64,000 nt of DNA from JAFDYH01 sp049840875 (GTDB lineage Bacteria > Bacteroidota > Bacteroidia > Chitinophagales > Chitinophagaceae): positions 192,230 through 256,229 of the forward strand of contig JASGJE010000003.1 in the NCBI GenBank assembly GCA_049840875.1, written 5' to 3'. Made by a program: the position numbers and the translations under genes. Shown here in pieces: positions 1 to 7,390 of this stretch (positions are counted from its first letter, which is position 1; the number at the start of each line of letters is the position of its first letter). The notes beneath the pieces were generated by a model. It saw nothing but the letters and a program-made list of their open reading frames with translations, did not search any database and had not been told where the DNA came from.

Positions 1-84
1 GTTCATCACCTTTTCTATCCATGCCGTTAGCTCTGGCAGAGATTCAGCTTCATTAATAAGAGGAATAACTATTGAAAGATCCAT
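1..84 (-). CDS. Family 2 glycosyltransferase, N-terminal fragment cut by window edge
   Basis: Only the first 28 codons are inside the window, read leftward from an ATG at 82-84. They begin MDLSIVIPLINEAESL, the opening beta strand and NE-rich loop of GT-A fold family 2 glycosyltransferases (compare SIVIPVYNEEESL). The ATG shares its A with the stop of the DUF4199 gene (TAATG), so the two are probably translationally coupled. In related genomes I recall the same order, dihydroorotase then DUF4199 then this transferase. Substrate and membrane anchoring cannot be judged from this fragment; a dolichyl/undecaprenyl-phosphate sugar transferase is likely. Confidence 0.75.
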   Translation of the reverse strand, partial: MDLSIVIPLINEAESLPELTAWIEKVMN

Positions 85-608
85 TATGATGATAATTGGT
101 CCAGTGGATTAACTGGTTTTTTCTTTGCAACTCCAGCGCCGATTAAAGAGGCAATAACACCTGCAATGAGTGAACCGAATATTACGCCAAGAATAACAAA
201 TAACATAAATGATTTTTGTACAAATGCCATCGACTGATCAATTTGATCTGGAGTCATTTTACCCCCATCTTCCATTTGTTTTCTTGATATTTCCAATGCG
301 TGTTCTTTCATATCAGGAAATAGTACTGTAAACGCGAGAATGACCCAGACAAGCGATAGGATGGTAATAATCAGAGTAGTTTTAAAACCGTGATAAAAAA
401 TATTTCCGAATGTAACTCGTCCATCCATTTGCTGCGCATAGTAAATACAGGCCCAGATAATACCTCCGCATGTAATAACAACGGATAACCATTTGAACCA
501 GCTTTGTTGATCCAAATGGCTGAGATAGCCGGCAACGCCGATTATAATACCGATCAGGCCAATAATAAGCCCCTTGGTGATATGCGTCATTATTTTTTCT
601 TGTTCCAT
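84..608 (-). CDS. DUF4199 family membrane protein
   Basis: A 174-residue protein with four hydrophobic segments (about residues 10-28, 38-56, 74-95 and 132-158), a soluble loop between the third and fourth, and a short Lys-rich tail. This pattern and the loop between helices match DUF4199, a Bacteroidota family of unknown function. It lies between dihydroorotase (10-base gap) and a glycosyltransferase whose start codon overlaps its stop. No catalytic motif is visible. The placement suggests an accessory membrane protein co-expressed with the transferase, but that is inference. Confidence 0.8.
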   Translation of the reverse strand: MEQEKIMTHITKGLIIGLIGIIIGVAGYLSHLDQQSWFKWLSVVITCGGIIWACIYYAQQMDGRVTFGNIFYHGFKTTLIITILSLVWVILAFTVLFPDMKEHALEISRKQMEDGGKMTPDQIDQSMAFVQKSFMLFVILGVIFGSLIAGVIASLIGAGVAKKKPVNPLDQLSS

Positions 609-618
609 ATAGCAGGTT

Positions 619-1884
619 TTAGTTGTTCAAAAATAAGTTGTCTTTATTAATCGTTCCGATTACTTTTCCTTTTAGCTCTTTTCCGATAAAAGGTGAGTTT
701 TTTGACTTTGATTTAAAGTCAGATTCTTTTACCGTCCAGGATTCAAAAGGGTTGAATAAACTAATGGACGCTTTCTCATTTTCCCTGATTGAAAAAGATC
801 TCTTGGCAAACAGTGAGGATGGATTGATAGAAAGCAACTCAATTAATTTTTCCTGGCTAATGTTTTCCAAAGCCGTATTCAAAACAGCATATGCTGTTTC
901 CAGCCCAATCATTCCATTCTTTGCATATTCAAATTCCAGCACTTTGCTGTCATACTCATGCGGAAGATGATGTGAAGCTATACAATAAATCGTTCCATCA
1001 ATCACCGCGTTTCTAAGCGCTTCACGATCTTCTTTTAGCCGTAATGGCGGATTTACTTTAAGGTTCGTGTCGTAGCCCATTACATCTTCGTCTGTAAAGA
1101 AAAGGTGATAAGGGGTGACAGAGCAGGTAATATTGATACCGCCGTCTTTTGCACGCCGTATATATTCAATCGATTTTTTGGAAGATATACCGGTAAAGTG
1201 CAACCGTGAACCGGCATAACGTGCCAATTTAATATCCCGTGCAACGATTAACTCTTCCGCCATGGCTGGCTTTCCTGGTAACCCTAACCTTGTTGAGATT
1301 ATTCCTTCATTCATCAAGCCATGTGCATTAATGCTCTTATCATCCGGCAGTTGAATAATGATTCCGTTAAAAGCTTTTACATATTGAAGCGCCTTTACCA
1401 GCAAGCCCGCAGATTGAACACAATGAATGCCATCGCCGAAGGCTACCGCGCCACTTGCATTCATGTCATACATTTCAGCAAGGTCCTTGCCTTCAGTATT
1501 TTTTGTAATTGCACCAATGGAATGAATGTTTACCGGAAGGTTTTTACTTTTCTGGGAGATGTATTCAATATTAGTTTTGTTGTGCAAGACCGGATTTGTA
1601 TTTGGAATTACCATTACATCCGTATAGCCGCCTGCTGCTGCTGCCGCGGCGCCTGTCTCCAAAGTCTCTTTGTACTCATAGCCAGGGTCACCAAAATTAG
1701 CGAACACATCAAACCATCCTGGTGACGCATGCAGGTCGGATTTGCTGACAATATGATCAGCTTCAACTGAAAGATCGTTGCCTATTTTGGCAATAATCCC
1801 TTTATCAATAAAAATATCTGTGATTTGACCGTTAAAAGGCGAGGAAGGATCGACAACCTTTGCTTGCTTAATGAGGATTTTCAT
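619..1884 (-). CDS. pyrC: Dihydroorotase
   Basis: An amidohydrolase-family protein of about 421 residues that closes carbamoyl-aspartate to dihydroorotate in pyrimidine synthesis. The N-terminus MKILIKQAKVVDPSSPFNG is the typical family start. The frame stays open for 25 more codons upstream, but those codons come from an intergenic repeat, so I place the start at 1884. Further on are HASPGWFDVFANFGDPG, where zinc-binding HVHxR-type residues are usually expected, GGYTDVMVIPNTNPV, and a later HLPHEYDSK segment. The usual HxH looks replaced (FANFGDPG), as in the non-catalytic or AllB-like dihydroorotases common in this phylum. Catalytic competence is therefore less certain than family membership. 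Confidence 0.85.
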   Translation of the reverse strand: MKILIKQAKVVDPSSPFNGQITDIFIDKGIIAKIGNDLSVEADHIVSKSDLHASPGWFDVFANFGDPGYEYKETLETGAAAAAAGGYTDVMVIPNTNPVLHNKTNIEYISQKSKNLPVNIHSIGAITKNTEGKDLAEMYDMNASGAVAFGDGIHCVQSAGLLVKALQYVKAFNGIIIQLPDDKSINAHGLMNEGIISTRLGLPGKPAMAEELIVARDIKLARYAGSRLHFTGISSKKSIEYIRRAKDGGINITCSVTPYHLFFTDEDVMGYDTNLKVNPPLRLKEDREALRNAVIDGTIYCIASHHLPHEYDSKVLEFEYAKNGMIGLETAYAVLNTALENISQEKLIELLSINPSSLFAKRSFSIRENEKASISLFNPFESWTVKESDFKSKSKNSPFIGKELKGKVIGTINKDNLFLNN

Positions 1885-1932
1885 TAAGGAGCGAAGATAA
1901 AGGATTTTAGTTAAGGAGCGACAGGAGAGAAT

Positions 1933-2028
1933 TTGCAATTGGCAGTTTGCAGTTTTCAATCTTACACATATGGTAGCAACCTCTCTTTGTGAGACTTTTA
2001 AAACTGCTAATTGCCAACTGCCAATTGC
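1933..2028. repeat. Phrase-like intergenic inverted repeat
   Basis: Between the MATE gene and dihydroorotase, 1933-1956 carries the words TTGCAATTGGCAG and TTTGCAGTTTT. The right arm, 2000-2028, carries AAAACTGCTAATTGCC followed by AACTGCCAATTGC. Each arm is a run of near-copies of an 8-10 base word, and the two arms are inverted copies of each other. On the minus-strand transcript they could fold into a long imperfect hairpin between the two genes. Similar structures with other words occur elsewhere in the window. Confidence 0.6.
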
Positions 2029-2032
2029 TTAT

Positions 2033-3394
2033 TTAAATCACCTTCTTCCTCCACCGCCCGCTTCGGATGTAAAAGAAAGAGGGGACGAATAACGATGTCC
2101 AGTAAAGCCATTCGCTGGCCCAGCCATACGTGATGCCCAGTTTGAACCGCTCTAATACCAGGTAAACATACACACAATAAAAACATATCGTCATTACTTC
2201 AATCATCAGGCTCACTTTTGTATTGCCCGTACCGGTTACAGAACTGATCCAGATCACTGAAAAAGACATCAGGATCATCGCAATGGAAATAACCCTGATA
2301 ACAGGAATTCCTTCTTCAATAAACAAATCAGATTGCCCATAGATAGAAAGAAACAGACGCGGAAAAATATTAAGCAATACAAAAACAATGAGCGCCATAC
2401 CTGAACTGATCCGGACAATTTTCCAGATCAGGTTTCGCACTTCATCATGTCGCCCCTGCCCGATAATATTGCTCACCATAGAACTGCTGGCAGCAGCAAA
2501 TGCCCACGTAAATGAGCCGAAAATGCCGAAGATATTCCGCATCGTATTGGAAATGGCCAATGCATTTTCTGAATTATTTCTCTCGATTAAAATATAAAAC
2601 AATTCCCAGCTTACGATACTAATGCCGTGCTGAAATACAAGTGGGGCTGACATAGACGAGATCAGCTTAGCATTCATCGAGTCCCACTTTAATTCTTTAA
2701 ATAAAGCAAATCGTTTCGTAATCCCTTTTCGATGTATAACGAGAAAGATTACAAACATTCCGGTGAATTCGGCGATTATCGATGAAACGGCCGCACCATT
2801 AAATCCCATTTCAGGAAATCCAAACTTTCCGAATATCAACAGGTAGTCAAAGACAACATTGGCGATAGCTTCTGCCAGCGTACCGGCAACGAGATATTTA
2901 CTTTGATTGGTGCCAACCAGTAAGGCGTTTCGCAATTGGTATACATACAAAAAGGGCAAACCCCACACGCGGATATGTAAAAAACTGATCGCTTTTTCCG
3001 CATTATTCTGATCATGAATTACTGCCCGGAATAAAAATGGCGTAATAAAATAAGTGAGCAATAGCGTCACGGCAGCGATACAAAGTGAAATTAAAACGCC
3101 CTGTGTAAATAACTTGCCAATCTCTTCAGGACGGTTTTCACCGGCACGCCGTGCAATCAACATCTGTAAACCATTATTCAACCCAAACCCGATGGAAGCA
3201 AAAATGAGATAATACACACCGGTAATGCTCGCAACAGCTAATGCTTCGGTACTATAATGACCGAGGAAGATATTGTTAGTAATAAAATTTACCTGCGGTA
3301 TCAGGATGGCAACACTAATCGGTAAGGCGATTTTAAAAATCTGCCGGGTGTTAACTTCAACTTTTAAATCATTATCAAAAGCCGCTGCCGCCAT
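2033..3394 (-). CDS. MATE family efflux transporter
   Basis: A 453-residue polytopic inner-membrane protein with about twelve hydrophobic segments in two similar halves, the usual MATE layout and length. The first half has the family-like stretch ALPISVAILIPQVNFITNN. The middle contains GFPEMGFNGAAVSSIIAE, matching the conserved G-x-x-GAAxAT region of MATE proteins. It should export drugs or metabolites using a cation gradient; the substrate is unknown. The start chosen is MAAAAFDNDLKVEV, with no good alternative. The gene stands alone between two intergenic repeat regions. Confidence 0.88.
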   Translation of the reverse strand: MAAAAFDNDLKVEVNTRQIFKIALPISVAILIPQVNFITNNIFLGHYSTEALAVASITGVYYLIFASIGFGLNNGLQMLIARRAGENRPEEIGKLFTQGVLISLCIAAVTLLLTYFITPFLFRAVIHDQNNAEKAISFLHIRVWGLPFLYVYQLRNALLVGTNQSKYLVAGTLAEAIANVVFDYLLIFGKFGFPEMGFNGAAVSSIIAEFTGMFVIFLVIHRKGITKRFALFKELKWDSMNAKLISSMSAPLVFQHGISIVSWELFYILIERNNSENALAISNTMRNIFGIFGSFTWAFAAASSSMVSNIIGQGRHDEVRNLIWKIVRISSGMALIVFVLLNIFPRLFLSIYGQSDLFIEEGIPVIRVISIAMILMSFSVIWISSVTGTGNTKVSLMIEVMTICFYCVYVYLVLERFKLGITYGWASEWLYWTSLFVPSFFYIRSGRWRKKVI

Positions 3395-3746
3395 CTCGCT
3401 TAGAATTCAATTGTTTTGTTCAAATCCGGTGGCAAACCTACGGTAATTTCTTCAGCATAAAAGTGGTGAAGGCTTTTTGCATGAGCTAGCTTATATGGTT
3501 ATATGGTTAAATGGCTTTATTGTTATGCTTTTTCTAATTGAGCTTTCATAACAATTAAACAATCTAGGAATCAAACAATTCCTTCAAGGGTTTTTCCGAA
3601 CTCGCGATGTTATTAACATGGGGATGAAACGCAGGGCAATTGATTCTTTTTTGACTATTATTGCAGCTTGTAAAAAAGATTAACAACTGAAACAGGTATT
3701 CGACATATCAGGCAACATAAAAGCAACAGCCAATGAATCCATTTTA
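3395..3746. other. Intergenic region with phrase repeats and probable operon promoter
   Basis: This gap separates the divergent MATE gene and the DUF3822-rnr operon. It holds the repeat described at 3491-3582 and, nearer the operon, an AT-rich stretch with TATTATTG at about 3656-3663 that is a weak match to the TAnnTTTG -7 element. The last 60 bases are probably coding, because the DUF3822 frame remains open from 3684. I see no RNA gene. Confidence 0.5.
3491..3582. repeat. Phrase-like intergenic repeat (ATGGTTA / AACAATTAAAC words)
   Basis: The left arm, 3491-3514, stutters the word TTATATGG(TT) three times. The right arm, 3549-3582, stutters AACAATTAAAC, AACAATCTAGG and AAACAATTCC. TTATTGTTAT on the left pairs loosely with ATAACAATTA on the right. 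It is the same style of structure as at 1933-2028 but with different words. Confidence 0.5.
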
Positions 3747-4511
3747 TTGATGGAGTTGGGCGAGCAATATTGCTGTGTAGCGGTAGTAAAAAAAGATGGT
3801 CACGAAGCGCAGCGACTGGTCTATTATGAAGGTGAAAACGATGAACAATTGCTCGATAACGTGATCACGGCGCATAGTGAATTCAAAGATCATTATACCG
3901 AAGTGTTGATCAATTATCATTTTCCACAGAGCGTGCTGACCCCAACCCGGCATTATACATACGAAGATGGAAAGAAGATGTTGCAACTGATGTATGGAAA
4001 TGAAAAAGAGGTCGCGGTATTGTCAGAACATTTACCAGACTGGCAGTTGTATAATATTTACGAAGTACCTAAAGATGTACATTCCTGGGTAAGTATGCAA
4101 TTCCATTCAGGAAAATACTGGCACAATTATACTTCCATTCTGAAAACTATGTCTGGCAGTGAAGGTTCCAACGTTTTTATGATTGATTTTAAGTCTGGGC
4201 AATTTAGCGTTATAGTTATCAAAGAAAAGCAACTACAGTTAGTAAGGACTTTCGTGTATACGGAATCGACAGATGTGTTGTATTATTTGCTGAAAATCTG
4301 TGAGTCTTTCTCGATCTCACAAAAAACCGTGTTACTTGTGCTATCTGGCTTGATCGATAAAAATTCGACGCTGTACAGGGATTTGTACAACTACTTCCAG
4401 TTTGTTTCATTCAAAAGAAACCCCGATACAATTCGCTTGCCATATAATTTTACAAAGTATCCATCGCATTTTTTTTCATCCTTGTTTAACCTGGCGCTAT
4501 GCGGATCGTAG
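3747..4511 (+). CDS. DUF3822 family protein
   Basis: A 254-residue protein matching DUF3822, an uncharacterised Bacteroidota family with an actin/ASKHA-like look (segment FMIDFKSGQFSVIVIKEKQL). It has no signal peptide or membrane segment. The first standard starts in frame are TTG at 3747 and ATG at 3750. However, the frame is open back to a stop at 3681, and translation from a CTG at 3687 gives LKQVFDISGNIKATANESI, which resembles the usual family N-terminus, so the real protein may be 20 residues longer. It overlaps rsmD by 13 bases, and this pairing is, as I recall, conserved in the phylum. That suggests a link to rRNA modification or simple co-transcription. Confidence 0.85.
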   Translation: MMELGEQYCCVAVVKKDGHEAQRLVYYEGENDEQLLDNVITAHSEFKDHYTEVLINYHFPQSVLTPTRHYTYEDGKKMLQLMYGNEKEVAVLSEHLPDWQLYNIYEVPKDVHSWVSMQFHSGKYWHNYTSILKTMSGSEGSNVFMIDFKSGQFSVIVIKEKQLQLVRTFVYTESTDVLYYLLKICESFSISQKTVLLVLSGLIDKNSTLYRDLYNYFQFVSFKRNPDTIRLPYNFTKYPSHFFSSLFNLALCGS

Positions 4512-5038
4512 CCGGAGATCTTGGTGGCCGTAAAATTTCCCCACCTGCGAAGATGCCGTATACAAGGCCGACGACAGACATTGCCAAGGAGGGCCTCTTC
4601 AATGTCTTACAAAACAACCTTGAGTTTGAAGAATTAAAAACGCTTGATTTGTTTGGCGGCACCGGTAGTATAAGCTACGAACTTGCTTCCCGGGGCGCAA
4701 AAGACCTGACGATTGTAGAGAAAGATGAACAGATGTATGGATTCATTAAGAAAACGTCTGCAGAGCTTAAAATCGTTAATCTACGAATCGTAAAAATGGA
4801 CGTATTCCGTTTCATTGATCAGAGTACTGAGAAATACGATTTCATATTTGCAGGACCACCATATGCGTTACAAAACATCGATGATCTTCCAAAGTTAATT
4901 TTCGAAAAAAACTTAATAAATCCGTCTGGTTGGTTTATTTTAGAGCATACACCAAGAAACGATTATAAAAAATTCCCGTTCTACAAAACGGAAAGAAATT
5001 ATGGGACAACCATTTTTTCGATTTTTATCAATAAATGA
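4499..5038 (+). CDS. rsmD: 16S rRNA (guanine966-N2)-methyltransferase RsmD
   Basis: A 179-residue class I SAM methyltransferase that modifies G966 of 16S rRNA in the small subunit. The N-terminus MRIVAGDLGGRKISPP and the TRPTTDIAKEGLFNVL stretch (22-37) are diagnostic of the family. The SAM-binding motif I is DLFGGTGSISYELASRG (50-66). Motif IV, normally (D/N)PPY, reads AGPPY with Gly119 in place of the acidic or amide residue that contacts the target amine. Length and the rest of the fold are intact. The gene overlaps the DUF3822 gene and precedes bioD by 38 bases. Confidence 0.92.
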   Translation: MRIVAGDLGGRKISPPAKMPYTRPTTDIAKEGLFNVLQNNLEFEELKTLDLFGGTGSISYELASRGAKDLTIVEKDEQMYGFIKKTSAELKIVNLRIVKMDVFRFIDQSTEKYDFIFAGPPYALQNIDDLPKLIFEKNLINPSGWFILEHTPRNDYKKFPFYKTERNYGTTIFSIFINK

Positions 5039-5076
5039 GAAGATGTGCAATAAACACTCTTTGTTTATAATAACCA

Positions 5077-5766
5077 ATGATTGAAAGAATGAAAGGTTTA
5101 GCAACAAAGTCTGTAATATTAGTAACAGGGACCGGGTACGGAGTTGGTAAAACGCTGGTAGCGTCAATTCTTGCAGAGGCAATGGAAGCGGATTACTGGA
5201 AGCCGATCGAAACTCACTATGACAAACAACCCGATAGTGAACGCGTAGCCCGACTTATTTCAAACAGCAGAACTATCGTACATCCTGAAGTCTATAAACT
5301 TAAACAAGATACTTCTCCTTATTATGCTGCAAAAAAGGAAGGTGTGAAAATCTCTTTAGAAAAAGTGTTTGCAGCTTATTGCCTTATGGCTTCTTCTAAC
5401 AACACGTTGGTTGTGGAAGGCTGTGGTGGATTAATAGAGCCGATAAATGAGACTGAATTCATTTCAGATCTTGTTCGTGTTTTAAATGCAAGAGTGATAC
5501 TAGTAAGCGGCAATTCCGTTGATAGCGTTAATCATTCTTTGCTAACGTCGAAGATGACGCGGCAAAAAAATCTGCGTGTTCTCGGATGGGTTTTCAGTGA
5601 TGCAAATCCTTTGAACCTTGATGATATTGCAAGATGGAGCGGATTTCCTAAAATAGGTTCTATACCACACATTGATACCATTAATAAACAAGCCATCCGT
5701 GATGCCGCCGCATCTGTAAAACAAAATTTAATTCAGGCATTGCCTCCACAGCATGTTGAAAGCTGA
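5077..5766 (+). CDS. bioD: Dethiobiotin synthase
   Basis: A 229-residue P-loop ATPase that closes the ureido ring of dethiobiotin from diaminopelargonic acid, CO2 and ATP. The P-loop is GTGYGVGKT (18-26), followed by YWKPIET (about 44-50, the K-P-(I/V) stretch of BioD) and VVEGCGGLIEPI, the counterpart of the VEGAGGL motif. The late part has VLGWVFSDANP, as in the family. A second start, ATG at 5089, would give a slightly shorter protein. No other biotin gene is nearby, so it sits in a mixed housekeeping operon. Its stop overlaps the next gene by 14 bases. Confidence 0.85.
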   Translation: MIERMKGLATKSVILVTGTGYGVGKTLVASILAEAMEADYWKPIETHYDKQPDSERVARLISNSRTIVHPEVYKLKQDTSPYYAAKKEGVKISLEKVFAAYCLMASSNNTLVVEGCGGLIEPINETEFISDLVRVLNARVILVSGNSVDSVNHSLLTSKMTRQKNLRVLGWVFSDANPLNLDDIARWSGFPKIGSIPHIDTINKQAIRDAAASVKQNLIQALPPQHVES

Positions 5767-6322
5767 AGCCAGGAAGATATACCGTGAAAAAAGAATATTG
5801 CTTACTGCAACAGAACGTTCAAAGCAGGACGACCTGATGCTGATTCAGTTTCAATCGTTGGAACTTCCTTTTATACATCGTTTGTTATCATATTGGCCAA
5901 TTGAAGAGAACAATGAGCCGAATACACACTTGTTTACGGATTTTATTGAATTCAGAAACCCTGCACTGAAAGTTTCATATCCCAAGTCTGACTTTACATC
6001 CGGCACAATGGAGGCTGTGGAAGTAAATGCAGATACGCCGTTTGAGTTGCAGGAACATAATATTCATCAGCCTTTGACCGGTATCGTAACAGACGCAGGA
6101 CTTATCGATATGATCTTTGTTCCGTTACTGATTTTTGATGCTGAAGGTTATCGTGTGGGATATGGCAAAGGGTTTTACGACAAGTATCTTAAAGAATGTA
6201 GTAAGGATTGCATTAAGATAGGATTTTGTTATTTCGAGCCATTGAATAAAATCGATGACCGCAACAATTTTGATATACCTTTAGACATTTGTATCACTCC
6301 GTATAACGCACATGTTTTCTAA
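5753..6322 (+). CDS. 5-formyltetrahydrofolate cyclo-ligase
   Basis: A 189-residue enzyme that converts 5-formyl-THF to 5,10-methenyl-THF with ATP. The N-terminal MLKAEARKIYREKR basic helix and the C-terminal signature GYRVGYGKGFYDKYL (about 143-157, with the G-x-G-x-G-(F/Y)-Y-D core) are typical. Length fits the family. It overlaps bioD upstream by 14 bases and lpxK downstream by 11 bases, so translation is likely coupled through this part of the operon. The folB gene of the folate pathway lies elsewhere in the window, at 24.9 kb. Confidence 0.9.
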   Translation: MLKAEARKIYREKRILLTATERSKQDDLMLIQFQSLELPFIHRLLSYWPIEENNEPNTHLFTDFIEFRNPALKVSYPKSDFTSGTMEAVEVNADTPFELQEHNIHQPLTGIVTDAGLIDMIFVPLLIFDAEGYRVGYGKGFYDKYLKECSKDCIKIGFCYFEPLNKIDDRNNFDIPLDICITPYNAHVF

Positions 6323-7388
6323 CGTATTTCTCAAATCGTTCCGGATACTATTGCTGCCTGTTGCCTTGATATATTGGCTGGTTGTTGCCATCCGCAACTG
6401 GCTGTATGATAAAAATATTTCCCGGTCATCTTCATTTGGATTACCTGTTATCTGCATTGGGAATTTATCCGTTGGTGGTACCGGCAAATCACCGATGGTC
6501 GAATACCTGGTAACAAGGTTAAAAGACAATTTTAAAATCGCTATTCTTAGCCGCGGATATAAACGCAGAACAAAGGGGTATTCGTTGGCAAATCCTGGTA
6601 CTACAGCGTTAGACATTGGCGATGAACCCATGCAGTTTCACACAAAATTTCCGGATATCCCTGTAGCAGTCGGTGAAGAGCGAATCGTTGCAATACCATT
6701 ATTATTGCATGATAAACCGGCCACGCAAGCGATCATTCTCGATGACGCATTTCAACATCGGGCGATTAAAGCCGGATTGAACATTCTCCTGACAGATTAC
6801 AACAATTTATTTACAAGAGATTTTTATTTACCCACTGGTGATCTTCGCGATTTGCAATCTTCTTATAAACGTGCGGATATAATCGTTGTAACAAAATGCA
6901 AACCTGACCTGAAGCGAAGAGAAGCGAATGATATTTTAGAAGAAATAGGCTTGCTTGAGCATCAACAGATTTTCTTTACGACCTTTGCGTATGAAAAACC
7001 GTATCATATCGCATCGCATATACAGCGTGTATTAGACAAAGAAACAGAAGTTTTATTGATAGCCGGCATTGCAAATCCGGCGCCGTTGAAAGCAATGCTT
7101 GAAGAAAACAGCAAAACCTATACAATGAGTCATTTCCCGGATCATCATATATTCACCATCGATGACCTGAAAGAGATCAAAAAAAAATTTGACCGGATAG
7201 AATCAGAAAATAAAATTATACTGACAACGGAAAAAGATGCGACAAGGCTGATCAAATTCAGAGACGATATCAATAATCTTCCACTTTATATAATTCCTGT
7301 GCGACACCGTTTTTTATTCGATGGCGGCATAGGATTTGACAGCACTGTAATAAAATTCATCGAAAATTTTAAAAGCCAGGAACAATAA
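6312..7388 (+). CDS. lpxK: Tetraacyldisaccharide 4'-kinase LpxK
   Basis: A 358-residue inner-membrane-associated kinase that phosphorylates the 4' position of the lipid A disaccharide. An N-terminal hydrophobic helix (about 10-27) is followed by VICIGNLSVGGTGKSPMVEYL (P-loop GGTGKS, 55-60), ILSRGYKR, GDEPMQ and the ILDDAFQHR motif with its catalytic Asp pair. All are standard LpxK features, so this is a Gram-negative outer-membrane biogenesis gene. It overlaps the cyclo-ligase gene and is two bases from rnr. Confidence 0.95.
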   Translation: MFSNVFLKSFRILLLPVALIYWLVVAIRNWLYDKNISRSSSFGLPVICIGNLSVGGTGKSPMVEYLVTRLKDNFKIAILSRGYKRRTKGYSLANPGTTALDIGDEPMQFHTKFPDIPVAVGEERIVAIPLLLHDKPATQAIILDDAFQHRAIKAGLNILLTDYNNLFTRDFYLPTGDLRDLQSSYKRADIIVVTKCKPDLKRREANDILEEIGLLEHQQIFFTTFAYEKPYHIASHIQRVLDKETEVLLIAGIANPAPLKAMLEENSKTYTMSHFPDHHIFTIDDLKEIKKKFDRIESENKIILTTEKDATRLIKFRDDINNLPLYIIPVRHRFLFDGGIGFDSTVIKFIENFKSQEQ

Positions 7389-7390
7389 CT

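Noticed and set aside
1321..1725. A 134-codon plus-strand frame inside dihydroorotase
   Set aside because: A shadow of the minus-strand gene; Cys/Arg-rich composition and no family match.
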